A stretch of DNA of 64,000 nucleotides from Paenibacillus_V sp046244365 (GTDB taxonomy: Bacteria > Bacillota > Bacilli > Paenibacillales > NBRC-103111), in the NCBI RefSeq assembly GCF_046244365.1, contig NZ_CP176395.1, positions 8,618,001 to 8,682,000 on the forward strand, given 5' to 3'. The notes under the pieces were generated by a model. It was not told where the DNA came from. It saw only the letters and a list, made by a program, of their open reading frames with translations, and did not search any database. This document shows positions 1 through 10,398 of the stretch, one piece after another. Both the position numbers and the translations under genes were made by a program. Positions within the stretch are counted from its first letter, which is position 1. Each line of letters begins with the position of its first letter.

Positions 1-910
1 TACAGCCGGACGCATTGTCGATCGGACTGGGCAGATCGCCCTGCAGCAGCCACCGGTCGGCGAACGAGACTTTCGGGTCGGGCACCGGGATGGCGGCCAA
101 AAGCGCCTCGGTATAGGGATGCGCCGGACGCCTGTACAATTCCTCGCTGGATGCGACCTCTACGAGCTTGCCCAGGTACATCACGCCGATCCGGTCGGAT
201 ATATGTCTGACCATCGACAGATCATGGGCGATAAACAAGTAGGTCAAACCGAGCTCGTCCTGAAGATCCTCCAGCATGTTGACCACCTGCGCCTGTACCG
301 ACACGTCGAGCGCGGATATCGGCTCGTCGCACAGCACGAATTCCGGATTTGCCGCAAGCGAGCGCGCGATGCTGATCCGCTGCCGCTGGCCGCCGCTAAA
401 CTCGTGAGGGTACCGGTCCGCATGCTCCCGCTTCAGGCCGACCTTCTCCAGAAGGTCAAGCACTCTGTCACGGCGCTCCGCGCGGCTGTAGCCGCTGTGG
501 ATTTCCATCGGCTCGCCGATCAGCTGCAGGACGTTCATCCCAGGGTTAAGCGACGAATACGGGTCTTGAAAGATCGCCTGAATTTTTTTCCGGTAAGGCA
601 TCAGCTGCTTCTCGTTCATCGCGGCGATGTTGCGGCCTTCGTAGTCGATCTCCCCAGCCGTAACATCGTACTGCCGGATCATGCTGCGGCCGGTTGTCGA
701 TTTGCCGCAGCCCGATTCCCCGACGAGCCCGAACGTCTCGCCGCGGTGAATCCGGAAGCTGACGCCGTCAACCGCCTTCAACACCTTCGTCGTTCTGCCG
801 AAGAGTGACTTGGCCACCGGAAAATGCTTTTTCAGCCCGCGGACATCGATCAATACGTCCTTGCCCTGCTTTTTCTCCGCATCAGAGGCCGTACGCGGAT
901 TGACGCTCAT
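1..910 (-). CDS. Oligopeptide/dipeptide ABC transporter ATPase (OppF/DppF type), 3' end outside window
   Basis: About 303 N-terminal residues are visible; the C-terminus lies beyond the left edge. The reverse-strand translation shows a Walker A motif (GESGCGKST), Q-loop (FQDPYSSLNP), the ABC signature (FSGGQRQRISIARSLA) and a Walker B region (CDEPISALDVS), followed by the C-terminal oligopeptide-transporter extension (HPYTEALLAAIPVPDP). This is the second ATPase of a peptide-type importer. Its ATG overlaps the stop of the upstream ATPase gene in an ATGA arrangement, so the two are translationally coupled. The substrate (peptide, nickel or other) cannot be told from sequence. Confidence 0.93.
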   Translation of the reverse strand, partial: MSVNPRTASDAEKKQGKDVLIDVRGLKKHFPVAKSLFGRTTKVLKAVDGVSFRIHRGETFGLVGESGCGKSTTGRSMIRQYDVTAGEIDYEGRNIAAMNEKQLMPYRKKIQAIFQDPYSSLNPGMNVLQLIGEPMEIHSGYSRAERRDRVLDLLEKVGLKREHADRYPHEFSGGQRQRISIARSLAANPEFVLCDEPISALDVSVQAQVVNMLEDLQDELGLTYLFIAHDLSMVRHISDRIGVMYLGKLVEVASSEELYRRPAHPYTEALLAAIPVPDPKVSFADRWLLQGDLPSPIDNASGC

Positions 911-1950
911 GCCGATTCCCCCTTTCCGCCGGACTGGCCGGGCTTGGCGGATGCGTCGCGGGATGCCGCTGGCTGCCCGCCCCCCACGCCCTTCGTCAGC
1001 CAGCACAAAGAACGGTGCCCGGGCTTCGCTTCCGCATAGGGCGGCAGCTGATGGCACTGCTGCATCGCATGCGGACAGCGCTCCATAAAGGGACAGCCCT
1101 GCGGCGGATGCAGCAAATTGGGCGGCGTGCCGTCGATCGGAACGAGACGCTCCCGCCTCCCGTCCGCCGTCTTCGGAATCGAGCGCAGCAGGCCTTGCGT
1201 ATACGGATGCTGAGGAGATTCGAAAATATCCGCCACCGCGCCCTCCTCCATCACAAGCCCGCCGTACATAACGATGACGCGCGTACACACCTGCGCCACG
1301 ACGCCGAGGTCGTGCGTAATCAAGAGTACGGACGTGCGGGTTGTCCGGCACAAGTCCTTCATCAGCGAGAGAATTTGCGCCTGGATCGTCACGTCGAGCG
1401 CGGTCGTCGGCTCGTCGGCGATCAGCAGCTCCGGCTTGCAGGACAGCGCCATCGCGATCATGACGCGCTGCCGCATGCCCCCGCTGAATTCATGCGGATA
1501 CTGGTCGATTCGCGTCTCCGGGGATGGGATGCCCACCTCCCGCAGAAGCTCCACCGCCCGTTTGCGCGCAGCCGCCTTGCCGAGCTTCTGATGGCGCCGG
1601 ATGACCTCGATCAGCTGAGCGCCTACCTTAAGCACCGGGTTGAGCGAGGTCATCGGGTCCTGGAAAATCATCGCCACCCGGTTCCCCCGTATCGACCGGA
1701 GCTTCTCTTCCGGCAGGCCGAGCATATCCGCCCCGCACAGCAGAACCTCGCCGCCGACAATGCGCCCGGTCGGCGGAATCAGACGGATGAGCGATTTGGC
1801 CGTCACGCTTTTGCCGCTGCCCGACTCCCCGACGATGCCGACCATCTCGCCCTCGCCGACCGAGAAGCTGACGCCGCGGACGGCCTGCACCTCGCCCTCG
1901 CGGGTAAAGAACGAGGTACGCAAATCACGAACAGACAATAAGCTTTCCAT
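907..1950 (-). CDS. Oligopeptide/dipeptide ABC transporter ATPase (OppD/DppD type)
   Basis: A 347-residue ATPase of the importer. It has Walker A (GESGSGKSV), Q-loop (FQDPMTSLNP), signature (FSGGMRQRVMIAMAL), Walker B (ADEPTTALDVT) and the cysteine-containing C-terminal region typical of OppD/DppD (CPFMERCPHAMQQC), which in relatives can bind an iron-sulfur cluster. I chose the ATG at 1950 because GGAGTGAGG lies just upstream; an in-frame GTG at 1959 would fall inside that ribosome binding site. It lies between the permease gene (24 bp gap) and the second ATPase (4 bp overlap). Confidence 0.95.
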   Translation of the reverse strand: MESLLSVRDLRTSFFTREGEVQAVRGVSFSVGEGEMVGIVGESGSGKSVTAKSLIRLIPPTGRIVGGEVLLCGADMLGLPEEKLRSIRGNRVAMIFQDPMTSLNPVLKVGAQLIEVIRRHQKLGKAAARKRAVELLREVGIPSPETRIDQYPHEFSGGMRQRVMIAMALSCKPELLIADEPTTALDVTIQAQILSLMKDLCRTTRTSVLLITHDLGVVAQVCTRVIVMYGGLVMEEGAVADIFESPQHPYTQGLLRSIPKTADGRRERLVPIDGTPPNLLHPPQGCPFMERCPHAMQQCHQLPPYAEAKPGHRSLCWLTKGVGGGQPAASRDASAKPGQSGGKGESA

Positions 1951-1974
1951 GCGCCTCACTCCGCTCTTTCAGAA

Positions 1975-2820
1975 TTATCGCCGGTTTACCTTCGGCTCGA
2001 ATGCGGCGCGGAACACGTCGCCCAAATAATTAAAGCAAAGCACGGTCGTCAAAATAAGCAGCCCCGGGAACAAGGCGAGCGTCGGATTCTCGCCGATGTA
2101 GCCCTTGGCGTTGTTCAGCATGCTCCCCCAGGACGAATACGGCGGCCTTACGCCGAGGCCGAGGAAGCTGAGCGCCGATTCCATCATGATGACCCCAGCG
2201 ATGTTGATCGTCGCCGCCACGATAATCGTCGGTACGATGCTCGGGATGATGTGGCGCGTAATGATGCGGAATGTGCTCTGGCCGGATACCCGGGCATACA
2301 GCACGTATTCCCGCTCTTTGACCGAGATCGTCTCGGCCCGTACGATTCGCGAAATGTACATCCAGCTCAGCAGCCCGATGATCAGGATGATCGTGGGTAT
2401 GCTCGGCTTCAAGTAAGCGTTAAGAATCAGCATTAGGAAGAACGACGGGATCGATAGGCAAATGTCGACGCTGCGCATAAGGGCGCTGTCCGTCCTGCCT
2501 CCGAAATACCCGCTGACCGTTCCTACCGCCGTACCGATCACGACCGACACGATCATCGCCAGAATGCCGACGCTGAGCGATACTCTGCCGCCATACAGCG
2601 CGCGAGCCAAATAATCGCGCCCGTTGTCGTCCGTGCCGAACCAATGCTCCGCGCTCGGCGGCAGAAGGCGCTCCGTCAGGTTGATCGCATTCGGATCGTG
2701 CGGTACCAGAAAGGCGAATACTGCAGCCAGCGTATAGAGGCCCAGAACGATCAGGGCGGCGAGAGCCGATTTTTGTTCAAGCAGCTGCGCCTTCAGAAGA
2801 CGCCATCTCATCCGGTTCAT
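1975..2820 (-). CDS. Peptide-type ABC transporter permease (OppC/DppC type)
   Basis: A 281-residue inner-membrane permease. An N-terminal transmembrane helix is followed by the OppC_N-like segment with HWFGTDDNGRD, a hallmark of DppC/OppC proteins, and then five further hydrophobic segments. The EAA loop is visible around residues 185-210 (SGQSTFRIITRHIIPS). The ATG start lies 7 bp after the stop of the partner permease, and GAGGTGA is upstream. It forms the translocation pore with the OppB-type permease. Confidence 0.95.
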   Translation of the reverse strand: MNRMRWRLLKAQLLEQKSALAALIVLGLYTLAAVFAFLVPHDPNAINLTERLLPPSAEHWFGTDDNGRDYLARALYGGRVSLSVGILAMIVSVVIGTAVGTVSGYFGGRTDSALMRSVDICLSIPSFFLMLILNAYLKPSIPTIILIIGLLSWMYISRIVRAETISVKEREYVLYARVSGQSTFRIITRHIIPSIVPTIIVAATINIAGVIMMESALSFLGLGVRPPYSSWGSMLNNAKGYIGENPTLALFPGLLILTTVLCFNYLGDVFRAAFEPKVNRR

Positions 2821-2827
2821 CTCGCTC

Positions 2828-3778
2828 TCACCTCATCGCCTTGATTCTGGGATCGGCCACGCCGTACAGCAGGTCGGCAAGCAAATTGCCGAAAATAAGC
2901 AGGAACGAGGACATCATCGTAATGCCCATGATCATCGGGTAATCGAGCCCGAATACGGCGTTAATGCCGAGCGAGCCCATTCCCGGCCACGAGAAGATGC
3001 TTTCGACGATGAACGCCCCCGTTATGATTTCGGGAAGCGACAAGCCCAATATCGTAATAACCGGCAGCAGCACGTTGCGAAGCACGTGACGGAACAGCAC
3101 CGTCAGCCGCGTCGAGCCGTAGGCGTACTGGATTTGCACGTAGTCCTCCTCCAGTTGGCTGATCGTACTTGATCGGATATAGCGCATGAACACCGAGATG
3201 TGCGTGATGCTCAGCACCAGACAAGGCATAATGCCGTGCTTGACGATATCCCATACCGAATGGACGCCGATCGTGCGCATCCCCATGCTGGGCAGCCAGT
3301 GAAGCTTGACGGAGAACAAGTAAATCAGGATCATCGCGAACCAGAGACCCGGCAGCGAAATGCCGATGTACGAAAGCAGACTGAGCACCCGGTCGATCAT
3401 CTTGTTTTTGTTCAAGGCCGAGATCAGCCCGAAGACGATCGCGATCGCTAGCGACAGTACGAAAGCCGAGCCCATCAGGCCGATAGTCGCCGGAAGCCGT
3501 TCCGTAATAAGCGTCAGCACCGGCCGGTGGTTGTTCAGCGAATATCCGAAATTGCCGGTCAGCACGTTTTGCAGCCAATATACGTATTGCAAGTACACGG
3601 GCTGATCCAGCCCCATGCTCACCCGGATGCGCTCGACGTCGTCGGGGCTCATGTTCGGCGTCACGAACGACAGGACCGGATCGCCGGGGGCAAGCCGGAT
3701 GAGCGCGAAGGAAACGACGGAAATAAACAGCAGCAGCGGAACGAGCTGAAGCAGGCGGCGCAAAAGGTATTTTTTCAA
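2828..3778 (-). CDS. Peptide-type ABC transporter permease (OppB/DppB type)
   Basis: A 316-residue permease with the characteristic N-terminus (LLRRLLQLVPLLLFISVVSF, then IRLAPGDPV) of the OppB/DppB family and about six transmembrane helices. The EAA loop is around residues 215-235 (YGSTRLTVLFRHVLRN). The start is TTG at 3778, supported by AGGGGGAG six bases upstream; no ATG fits better. It is the first permease after the binding-protein gene, giving the usual A-B-C-D-F order of this importer class. Confidence 0.95.
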   Translation of the reverse strand: MKKYLLRRLLQLVPLLLFISVVSFALIRLAPGDPVLSFVTPNMSPDDVERIRVSMGLDQPVYLQYVYWLQNVLTGNFGYSLNNHRPVLTLITERLPATIGLMGSAFVLSLAIAIVFGLISALNKNKMIDRVLSLLSYIGISLPGLWFAMILIYLFSVKLHWLPSMGMRTIGVHSVWDIVKHGIMPCLVLSITHISVFMRYIRSSTISQLEEDYVQIQYAYGSTRLTVLFRHVLRNVLLPVITILGLSLPEIITGAFIVESIFSWPGMGSLGINAVFGLDYPMIMGITMMSSFLLIFGNLLADLLYGVADPRIKAMR

Positions 3779-3824
3779 CTGGTACTCCCCCTGGACGGCG
3801 CTGTTCGCCCACCCGTTGTTATCG

Positions 3825-5405
<1,581 letters not shown>

Positions 5406-5497
5406 ACCCAAGCCTCCCAATAAAATAGTTTGATGGTTAAACGCCGTACGCAATGCCACTAGCTGTCCAGTAGGCAATACACAATCATTCACATGTG

Positions 5498-5512
5498 TTT
5501 ACTTGGTTAAAT
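5498..5512 (+). promoter_or_regulatory. Candidate MarR box upstream of the importer operon
   Basis: TTTACTTGGTTAAAT in the leader between the MarR gene and the binding-protein gene resembles TTTACTTAAATAAT upstream of the MarR gene itself. A shared site would fit joint control of regulator and importer. The match is short and AT-rich, so it is tentative. Confidence 0.35.
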
Positions 5513-5550
5513 GTTGAAAGCGGCCTATGTACGCGGATAATAAAAAAAAA

Positions 5551-6003
5551 TTACTCCGTTTTCTCCTTAAGCACATTGTCCAGAAGATGCTCAAGCTTGG
5601 TCAAACCGAGTAAAATGGCCTCCAAATCCTGCTGCGTCGCATTTTTTACGAATAGCTGCTGGAAGTCGTTGACGTTGCCCAAAATATCCTTCATTTTGTC
5701 CTGCGCCGTCGCGGTCAGCTGAATTTTTACCACCCGCTGGTCGTCCTTGAGCCGCACGCGTTCGATTAAATCCATGTTCTCTAGCCTCGAGCAGATGGAG
5801 GAAACATTACTGTCCACCATGTTCAATGCCGCGGCTATATCGCCTACCCGCATGGCGCCCTCGCGATTGAGCAGCATCAGAATGTTGATCGAAGGCCCGG
5901 TTAGATTATGGGGCGAATAATGCTGATTGACGATCTTGGCATGCTTCGTATCGATGACCCGAAGCAGCTCGCCGATCTTAACGCAGTACTCTACAAGATT
6001 CAT
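5551..6003 (-). CDS. MarR-family transcriptional regulator
   Basis: A 150-residue winged-helix regulator. The central region shows the MarR pattern: a helix-turn-helix (MRVGDIAAALNMVDSNVSSI, about residues 51-70), then SRLENMDLIERVRLKDDQRV forming the wing, and a C-terminal dimerisation helix (ILLGLTKLEHLLDNVL). GAGGTAACCC precedes the ATG. It lies just upstream of, and co-oriented with, the peptide importer (145 bp gap), so it is the likely local regulator; the ligand is unknown. Confidence 0.92.
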   Translation of the reverse strand: MNLVEYCVKIGELLRVIDTKHAKIVNQHYSPHNLTGPSINILMLLNREGAMRVGDIAAALNMVDSNVSSICSRLENMDLIERVRLKDDQRVVKIQLTATAQDKMKDILGNVNDFQQLFVKNATQQDLEAILLGLTKLEHLLDNVLKEKTE

Positions 6004-6033
6004 GGGTTACCTCGCATCGTCCATTTATTTATC

Positions 6034-6064
6034 GCAATAAATATTATTTAAGTAAATATTATAA
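6034..6064 (-). promoter_or_regulatory. AT-rich inverted repeat upstream of the MarR gene, candidate autoregulatory operator
   Basis: AATATT arms flank an ATTTAAGTAA core about 35-60 bp upstream of the MarR start. The reverse strand reads TTTACTTAAATAAT, resembling a sequence in the importer leader at 5498-5512. MarR proteins usually autoregulate through such sites; binding here is inferred. Confidence 0.4.
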
Positions 6065-6159
6065 CGATACATGTCTGTCGTCAATCTTTTTTCATGCAGG
6101 AGGATACGTATTTGTAAACGCTCTCCTTTCCGCATCCGATCAAGCAAGCGTCCGGCGGC

Positions 6160-6198
6160 AAAAAACGCCTCATCCCCCAAGGAGATGAAGCGTCTTTG
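6160..6198 (-). terminator. Rho-independent terminator after the ABC-2 permease gene
   Basis: On the minus strand GACGCTTCATCTCC pairs with GGGGATGAGGCGT and is followed by a run of T. It sits just past the permease stop codon. Confidence 0.85.
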
Positions 6199-6215
6199 GG
6201 CTGCTCTCCCGCAGC

Positions 6216-7196
6216 CTAATACACATCGCGCCTCGTAAACGAGACGAAGGAAACCGCCAGCGCCGCGGCGCCCCAAATGAGCAGCACCAGCAGCGAAAAA
6301 CCAAGCGACATGCCCTCGATCGGCGGAGCCGCATCCTGAAGATAATCGATCAGCTCCAGGTTCACCATGAACAGGAACTTGGCGGACTCCCAGGAGGCGA
6401 CCATCGTTTTGAGAATCGTACCCGCGATGAGGCAGGCCAGCATGATCCCCATGACCGCCGCCGTGCTGCGGACAAGGACCGAAAGCATGAACGTAATCGT
6501 CGCCACCACGAGCGATACGAACCACGCCAGGCCGAGCTCCATCACAATGAACTGCCACTGAGGCACCATATGCACGCCTGAAGCGTCCAGCTGCCCCTCG
6601 TTTACGGCAAAGCCGGTAAGCACCGGCGCCGTCCAGCCCTGAAAGCCGAACACCGCCCCGGAAATAAGCGCCGACAGCATCCCGAACAAAGTAATGATCA
6701 ACGACACGGATAAGAGCAGCGCCAAATATTTGCTCAGTAAAATTCGCCAGCGCCGTACGGGCCGCGTCAGCAGCACCTTCATCGTTCCCGCGCCGTGTTC
6801 CGAGGATACCAAATCGGCCGCGATGACCATCACCATCAAAGGCAGCAGCAGGCTGATGCCGTTCTTCACGAAGCCTCTGACGAAGGTAGGCGCACCCGGC
6901 TCGGACGGATTGACATCGTAGTCCAAATAGTACTGCTGCTGCGCGATGCGGATCTCCAGCTCCTTGCGCGACTCTTCCGTTGTGCGGCTGCTGTTCAGCC
7001 GGCTCTCCCAGCCCGAAATCCGCTGTTCCAGGGCGATGCGCCAATCGACGCTTCCCATGCGCCTAAGGGTTTCTTCCGCCTGGCGATACTGCGCGTACGT
7101 GAACAAGGAGATCAGGATCCCGATAATCAGCGATACGACCAGCAGCCTTTTCTTCCCGGTCAGCTTCACCATCTCGTTATAGATCAGGTTAATCAA
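6216..7196 (-). CDS. ABC-2 type exporter permease
   Basis: A 326-residue membrane protein with one transmembrane helix at about residues 18-38, a long extracytoplasmic segment (about 40-115), then about five more helices, the topology of ABC-2 permeases of the YhaP/NatB-like kind. The motif AADLVSSEHGAGTMKVLLTRPVRRW (quoted in part: SSEHGAGTMKVLLTRPV) is the classic cytoplasmic coupling loop of this family. It overlaps the ATPase gene by 8 bp, and a GDSL hydrolase gene precedes both. The cargo is unknown; lipid, peptide or drug export are all possible. Confidence 0.92.
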   Translation of the reverse strand: MINLIYNEMVKLTGKKRLLVVSLIIGILISLFTYAQYRQAEETLRRMGSVDWRIALEQRISGWESRLNSSRTTEESRKELEIRIAQQQYYLDYDVNPSEPGAPTFVRGFVKNGISLLLPLMVMVIAADLVSSEHGAGTMKVLLTRPVRRWRILLSKYLALLLSVSLIITLFGMLSALISGAVFGFQGWTAPVLTGFAVNEGQLDASGVHMVPQWQFIVMELGLAWFVSLVVATITFMLSVLVRSTAAVMGIMLACLIAGTILKTMVASWESAKFLFMVNLELIDYLQDAAPPIEGMSLGFSLLVLLIWGAAALAVSFVSFTRRDVY

Positions 7197-8100
7197 TGCT
7201 TTGCCCTCCCGTCAGCTCGATGAACAGATCCTCGAGGGAAGGCAGCTTGCGGCTCATTTCCGTCACGGTCACGCCCGCTTCCACCAGCGCTTGATTCCAT
7301 CTTCCGACCTCCCGCTCGACGTACGGGGTGATCACAAGCTCCCCCTCCATGTGCGCCGCGCCCGAAAGCTCCTGCAGCATCTGCACCCCCTTCGGGAACG
7401 GAGTCAGCCGCCAGCTCACCCTTTCCTGCTGCATCAGCAAGCTCTGCACCGTGTCCACGCGGACGACCCGCCCCTTGGAAATGATGGCCACCCGGTCGCA
7501 CATCAGCTGAATTTCGCTAAGCAAGTGACTCGATACCAGCACGCTTAGCCCTTCCTGGTCCGCCAGATATCGGATGAACTCCCGCATTTCGCGTATCCCG
7601 GACGGGTCGAGTCCGTTGGTCGGCTCATCCAGAATGAGCACCTTCGGTCTTCCCAGCAGCGCTTGCGCGATACCCAGCCTCTGACGCATGCCCAGCGAGT
7701 ACGTTTTCACCTTATCGTGAATTCTGGCGCTCAGCCCCACCAGCCGGACGACTTCCGTTATGCGCGCTTCGTCAACCCCGTCCATCATCCGGGCAAAATA
7801 TTGCAAATTGCTCCAGCCGCTTAAATACGAGTAGAGCTCGGGGTTTTCCACGATACAGCCAAGCTGGCTCATCGCCTCCGGAAACTGCTTGCCGATATCG
7901 AAGCCGCATACGCGTATGGTGCCCGCCGTAGGTTTAATGAGGCCCACCAGCATGCGGATAGTCGTCGTTTTCCCGGCGCCGTTGGGCCCCAGAAACCCGA
8001 ATACCTCGCCGCGCTTCAGTTCAAAATCAAGGCCGTGAATGATTTCGCGCTTGCCGATCACTTTTCGCAGCCCTTGCACGGATAATGTAACTTCGCTCAT
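7189..8100 (-). CDS. ABC exporter ATP-binding protein (partner of the ABC-2 permease)
   Basis: A 303-residue ATPase with Walker A (GPNGAGKTT), signature (YSLGMRQRLGIAQALL), Walker B (LILDEPTNGLDPSG) and an H-loop (SSHLLSEI). The roughly 80-residue C-terminal tail is typical of ATPases that pair with ABC-2 permeases such as the bacitracin/lantibiotic-exporter (BcrA) type. Overlap with the permease gene shows they work as a pair. The ATG at 8100 follows the stop of the GDSL gene by 11 bp with GGGGTGAGC upstream, giving a three-gene operon. Confidence 0.94.
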   Translation of the reverse strand: MSEVTLSVQGLRKVIGKREIIHGLDFELKRGEVFGFLGPNGAGKTTTIRMLVGLIKPTAGTIRVCGFDIGKQFPEAMSQLGCIVENPELYSYLSGWSNLQYFARMMDGVDEARITEVVRLVGLSARIHDKVKTYSLGMRQRLGIAQALLGRPKVLILDEPTNGLDPSGIREMREFIRYLADQEGLSVLVSSHLLSEIQLMCDRVAIISKGRVVRVDTVQSLLMQQERVSWRLTPFPKGVQMLQELSGAAHMEGELVITPYVEREVGRWNQALVEAGVTVTEMSRKLPSLEDLFIELTGGQSID

Positions 8101-8111
8101 AAGCTCACCCC

Positions 8112-8915
8112 CTACCCTGTTATTAGCGCCGCTACCCTATCCCCGATGAGGCGGTATCCGGCTGCGTTCGGATGAAACAAGTCTCTCGCCAAGTAGTCCT
8201 GAATCTTCAGCTGAAACAAATCGAAGGTCGGCACCGCGACGGTCAGCGGATATTGGGCTGCGGCCTCCGACGCTTTATAGTTCCAGTCTCTCACGATTTT
8301 GGTCGTCGCGGCGGCGGTATCCTTCAAGTCGATGAACGGGTTGTATAAGCCGATCAGTAAAATTTTGGCGCTCTCGTTGCCGCTTCGGAGCTGCTTAAGG
8401 ATCGCATGAAGCTTGCTCATATAGGCATCCTCGATCTCTTTAATCTTGGCCGCATCCAAATCCGCCAGCGTTTGACCGCCGCGGAACAGGTCGTTCCCTC
8501 CGATGCTGACCAGGATGACGTCCGCGGCTTTCACTTTGGCCTGGACCTCGTTCTTCTGCAGGAGCTCCGCCAATTGCGGAGAAGTTTGTCCGTTTACGCC
8601 GAAATTGTCCACGACAATTTCTTGCTTTTCCTTCTCCTTGAGCCGATCGAGCGCATAGCCGACGTAGCCTTTTCCGTCCGGATCGCCGGTTCCCCTCGTC
8701 AGCGAATCGCCGAGAGCGAGTATGCGGAAGCTTCCGTCTTCCGCTTCTGGCGCAGGCACGGGCTCAGGTGCGGGCGACGCCGCTGCGGCTGTCGCTTTCT
8801 CCATCGGGGCGGGATCGCTCCAATAATGCTGAAGCGTCCATGCCAGTCCCCCCACCCAGGCCAGACAAGATATAACGGACACGGCCATGAGCCATTGCAG
8901 CTTCTTCTCTCTCAT
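8112..8915 (-). CDS. SGNH/GDSL-family secreted or membrane-anchored hydrolase
   Basis: A 267-residue protein with an N-terminal signal/anchor helix (about residues 8-28) and a Pro/Ala-rich linker, so the enzyme faces outward. Catalytic blocks of the SGNH fold are visible: GDSL in LALGDSLTRGTGD (block I), VNGQTS (block II), VSIGGNDL (block III) and DLFHPNAAGY (block V, Asp and His). Members hydrolyse lipid or carbohydrate esters. Its position as first gene of an operon with an ABC-2 exporter suggests a joint envelope function; the substrate is unknown. Confidence 0.92.
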   Translation of the reverse strand: MREKKLQWLMAVSVISCLAWVGGLAWTLQHYWSDPAPMEKATAAAASPAPEPVPAPEAEDGSFRILALGDSLTRGTGDPDGKGYVGYALDRLKEKEKQEIVVDNFGVNGQTSPQLAELLQKNEVQAKVKAADVILVSIGGNDLFRGGQTLADLDAAKIKEIEDAYMSKLHAILKQLRSGNESAKILLIGLYNPFIDLKDTAAATTKIVRDWNYKASEAAAQYPLTVAVPTFDLFQLKIQDYLARDLFHPNAAGYRLIGDRVAALITG

Positions 8916-9254
8916 TGCGATTTTTCTCCCCTCTCCTTGCCTGTCTTATTCGAACATAGCACACCAAACTAAAAAAAGTATAAAGAATACATTAAAAATA
9001 AGGACACCCGATCGGGTACCCCATTCATCTGCGTGACGCCGTGAACCGCCACTTGCATTGCCTTTCCATTTTAGGTATAAAAAATATACTATCTTACTAA
9101 AAGATGAGTACTTGTTTATTTTTATATAATACCTAATAATAACTACAAGGGCGTACTGGTCCGCGCCGGACGCCGCACATGTCGCTGCTGTTTTTTTGGA
9201 AATATAGAAGGCATACCGTGTAGAAAGAACCCTATACTCTGTCAGGAGGCTACC
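8916..9254. other. Intergenic region with divergent promoters and a long inverted repeat
   Basis: This AT-rich gap separates the GDSL operon from the flavin monooxygenase. It contains TTAGGTAT at 9071-9078 and its exact complement ATACCTAA at 9129-9136, 50 bp apart, which could be a regulator site or two half-sites. I see no convincing gene. Confidence 0.5.
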
Positions 9255-10301
9255 ATGACGATGAGCGAAACCCAACCTGCACATACAGAAACCAAAAAAA
9301 TAAGCGAGATCCCGATCTCGATCCTCGATCTGGCTCCCGTCATTGTCGGCGGCACGCCTGCGGATTCCTTCCGCCGCTCCCTCGATTTGGCACGCCACGC
9401 CGAGGAGTGGGGTTATAAGCGATACTGGCTCGCCGAGCATCACAATATGCCGGGAATCGCGAGCTCGGCCACGTCTTTGGTCATCAGCCATATAGCGGCC
9501 GGAACCAAAAGCATCCGCGTCGGCTCCGGGGGGATCATGCTGCCCAACCACGCCCCGCTCGTTATAGCCGAGCAATTCGGGACGCTGGAGTCTTTGTATC
9601 CGGGCCGCATCGATCTCGGGCTGGGCAGAGCGCCCGGCTCCGATCAGGCTGCCGCCCGCGCCCTGCGCCGCGGCCTGGGAAGCGACGGCAGCGATTTTCC
9701 CGAGCAGCTCGCCGAGCTTCGCGGTTACCTGAATCCGTCGCAGTATGCCGGGGTACCCGGCGTTCGCGCCATTCCCGGCGAAGGGCTGAACATCCCGATC
9801 TGGCTGCTCGGCTCAAGCGGGTTCAGCGCTCAGCTGGCCGGCCAGCTCGGTCTTCCGTTCGCCTTCGCCAGCCATTTCGCGCCGGATTATTTGCTTCCCG
9901 CGCTCGATTTGTACCGCAAGAGCTTCCGCCCGTCGGAGGTGCTGGAGAAGCCGCATGCCATGGTCGGCATTAACATCATTGCGGCTGAGACCGACGAGGA
10001 AGCTCGTAAGCTGGCGACTTCCCAGCAGCAGCAGTTTCTGAACATCGTTCGCGGCCGCACAGGCATGTTAAATCCTCCGGTCGACAGTATGGAGACGCTG
10101 TGGACGCCGCAGGAAAAGGCCTATGTCCAAAATACGCTGCGATTCTCCATTGCCGGGAGCAAAGCGACGATTCGCGAACGGCTGCAGACGCTGCTTCAGC
10201 AAACCGAAGCGGATGAATGGATCGTAGCCGGTCAAATTTATGACCACCAAGCCCGCTTACAGTCCTACCGAATGATCGCCGAAGTCATAAAAGAGGGCTA
10301 G
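9255..10301 (+). CDS. LLM-class (luciferase-like) flavin-dependent oxidoreductase
   Basis: A 348-residue protein of the bacterial luciferase-like monooxygenase superfamily, MsnO8/YhbW-like subgroup. Family hallmarks include an N-terminal strand (ISILDLAPVIVGG), RYWLAEHHNMPG, the RVGSGGIMLPNHAPL loop, and FGTLESLYPGRIDLGLGRAPGSD, which shapes the flavin pocket. AGGAGG lies 6 bp before the ATG. It is transcribed alone and ends in a strong hairpin. Substrate unknown; these enzymes use reduced FMN supplied by a separate reductase. Confidence 0.93.
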   Translation: MTMSETQPAHTETKKISEIPISILDLAPVIVGGTPADSFRRSLDLARHAEEWGYKRYWLAEHHNMPGIASSATSLVISHIAAGTKSIRVGSGGIMLPNHAPLVIAEQFGTLESLYPGRIDLGLGRAPGSDQAAARALRRGLGSDGSDFPEQLAELRGYLNPSQYAGVPGVRAIPGEGLNIPIWLLGSSGFSAQLAGQLGLPFAFASHFAPDYLLPALDLYRKSFRPSEVLEKPHAMVGINIIAAETDEEARKLATSQQQQFLNIVRGRTGMLNPPVDSMETLWTPQEKAYVQNTLRFSIAGSKATIRERLQTLLQQTEADEWIVAGQIYDHQARLQSYRMIAEVIKEG

Positions 10302-10328
10302 CCTGTTAGAGCCCGCCCGGCTGTACGC

Positions 10329-10373
10329 AAAAACCCCTTTCGCCTCTTCATTATTGAGACGAAAGGGGTTTTT
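10329..10373. terminator. Bidirectional Rho-independent terminator
   Basis: AAAAACCCCTTTCG pairs with CGAAAGGGGTTTTT, with T-runs on both strands, between convergent genes. Confidence 0.92.
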
Positions 10374-10398
10374 CCATATGCCATTCGGTAAACCTGCA

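Noticed and set aside
1015..1941. 308-codon plus-strand open frame opposite the OppD-type gene
   Set aside because: Composition typical of antisense frames; the minus strand carries every ABC ATPase motif.
6025..7044. 339-codon minus frame overlapping the ABC-2 permease
   Set aside because: Low-complexity Ala/Arg/Gly sequence; the other frame has transmembrane helices and the coupling motif.
8946..9575. 209-codon minus frame across the GDSL/monooxygenase gap
   Set aside because: Overlaps the start of the recognised monooxygenase and has no family features or ribosome binding site.
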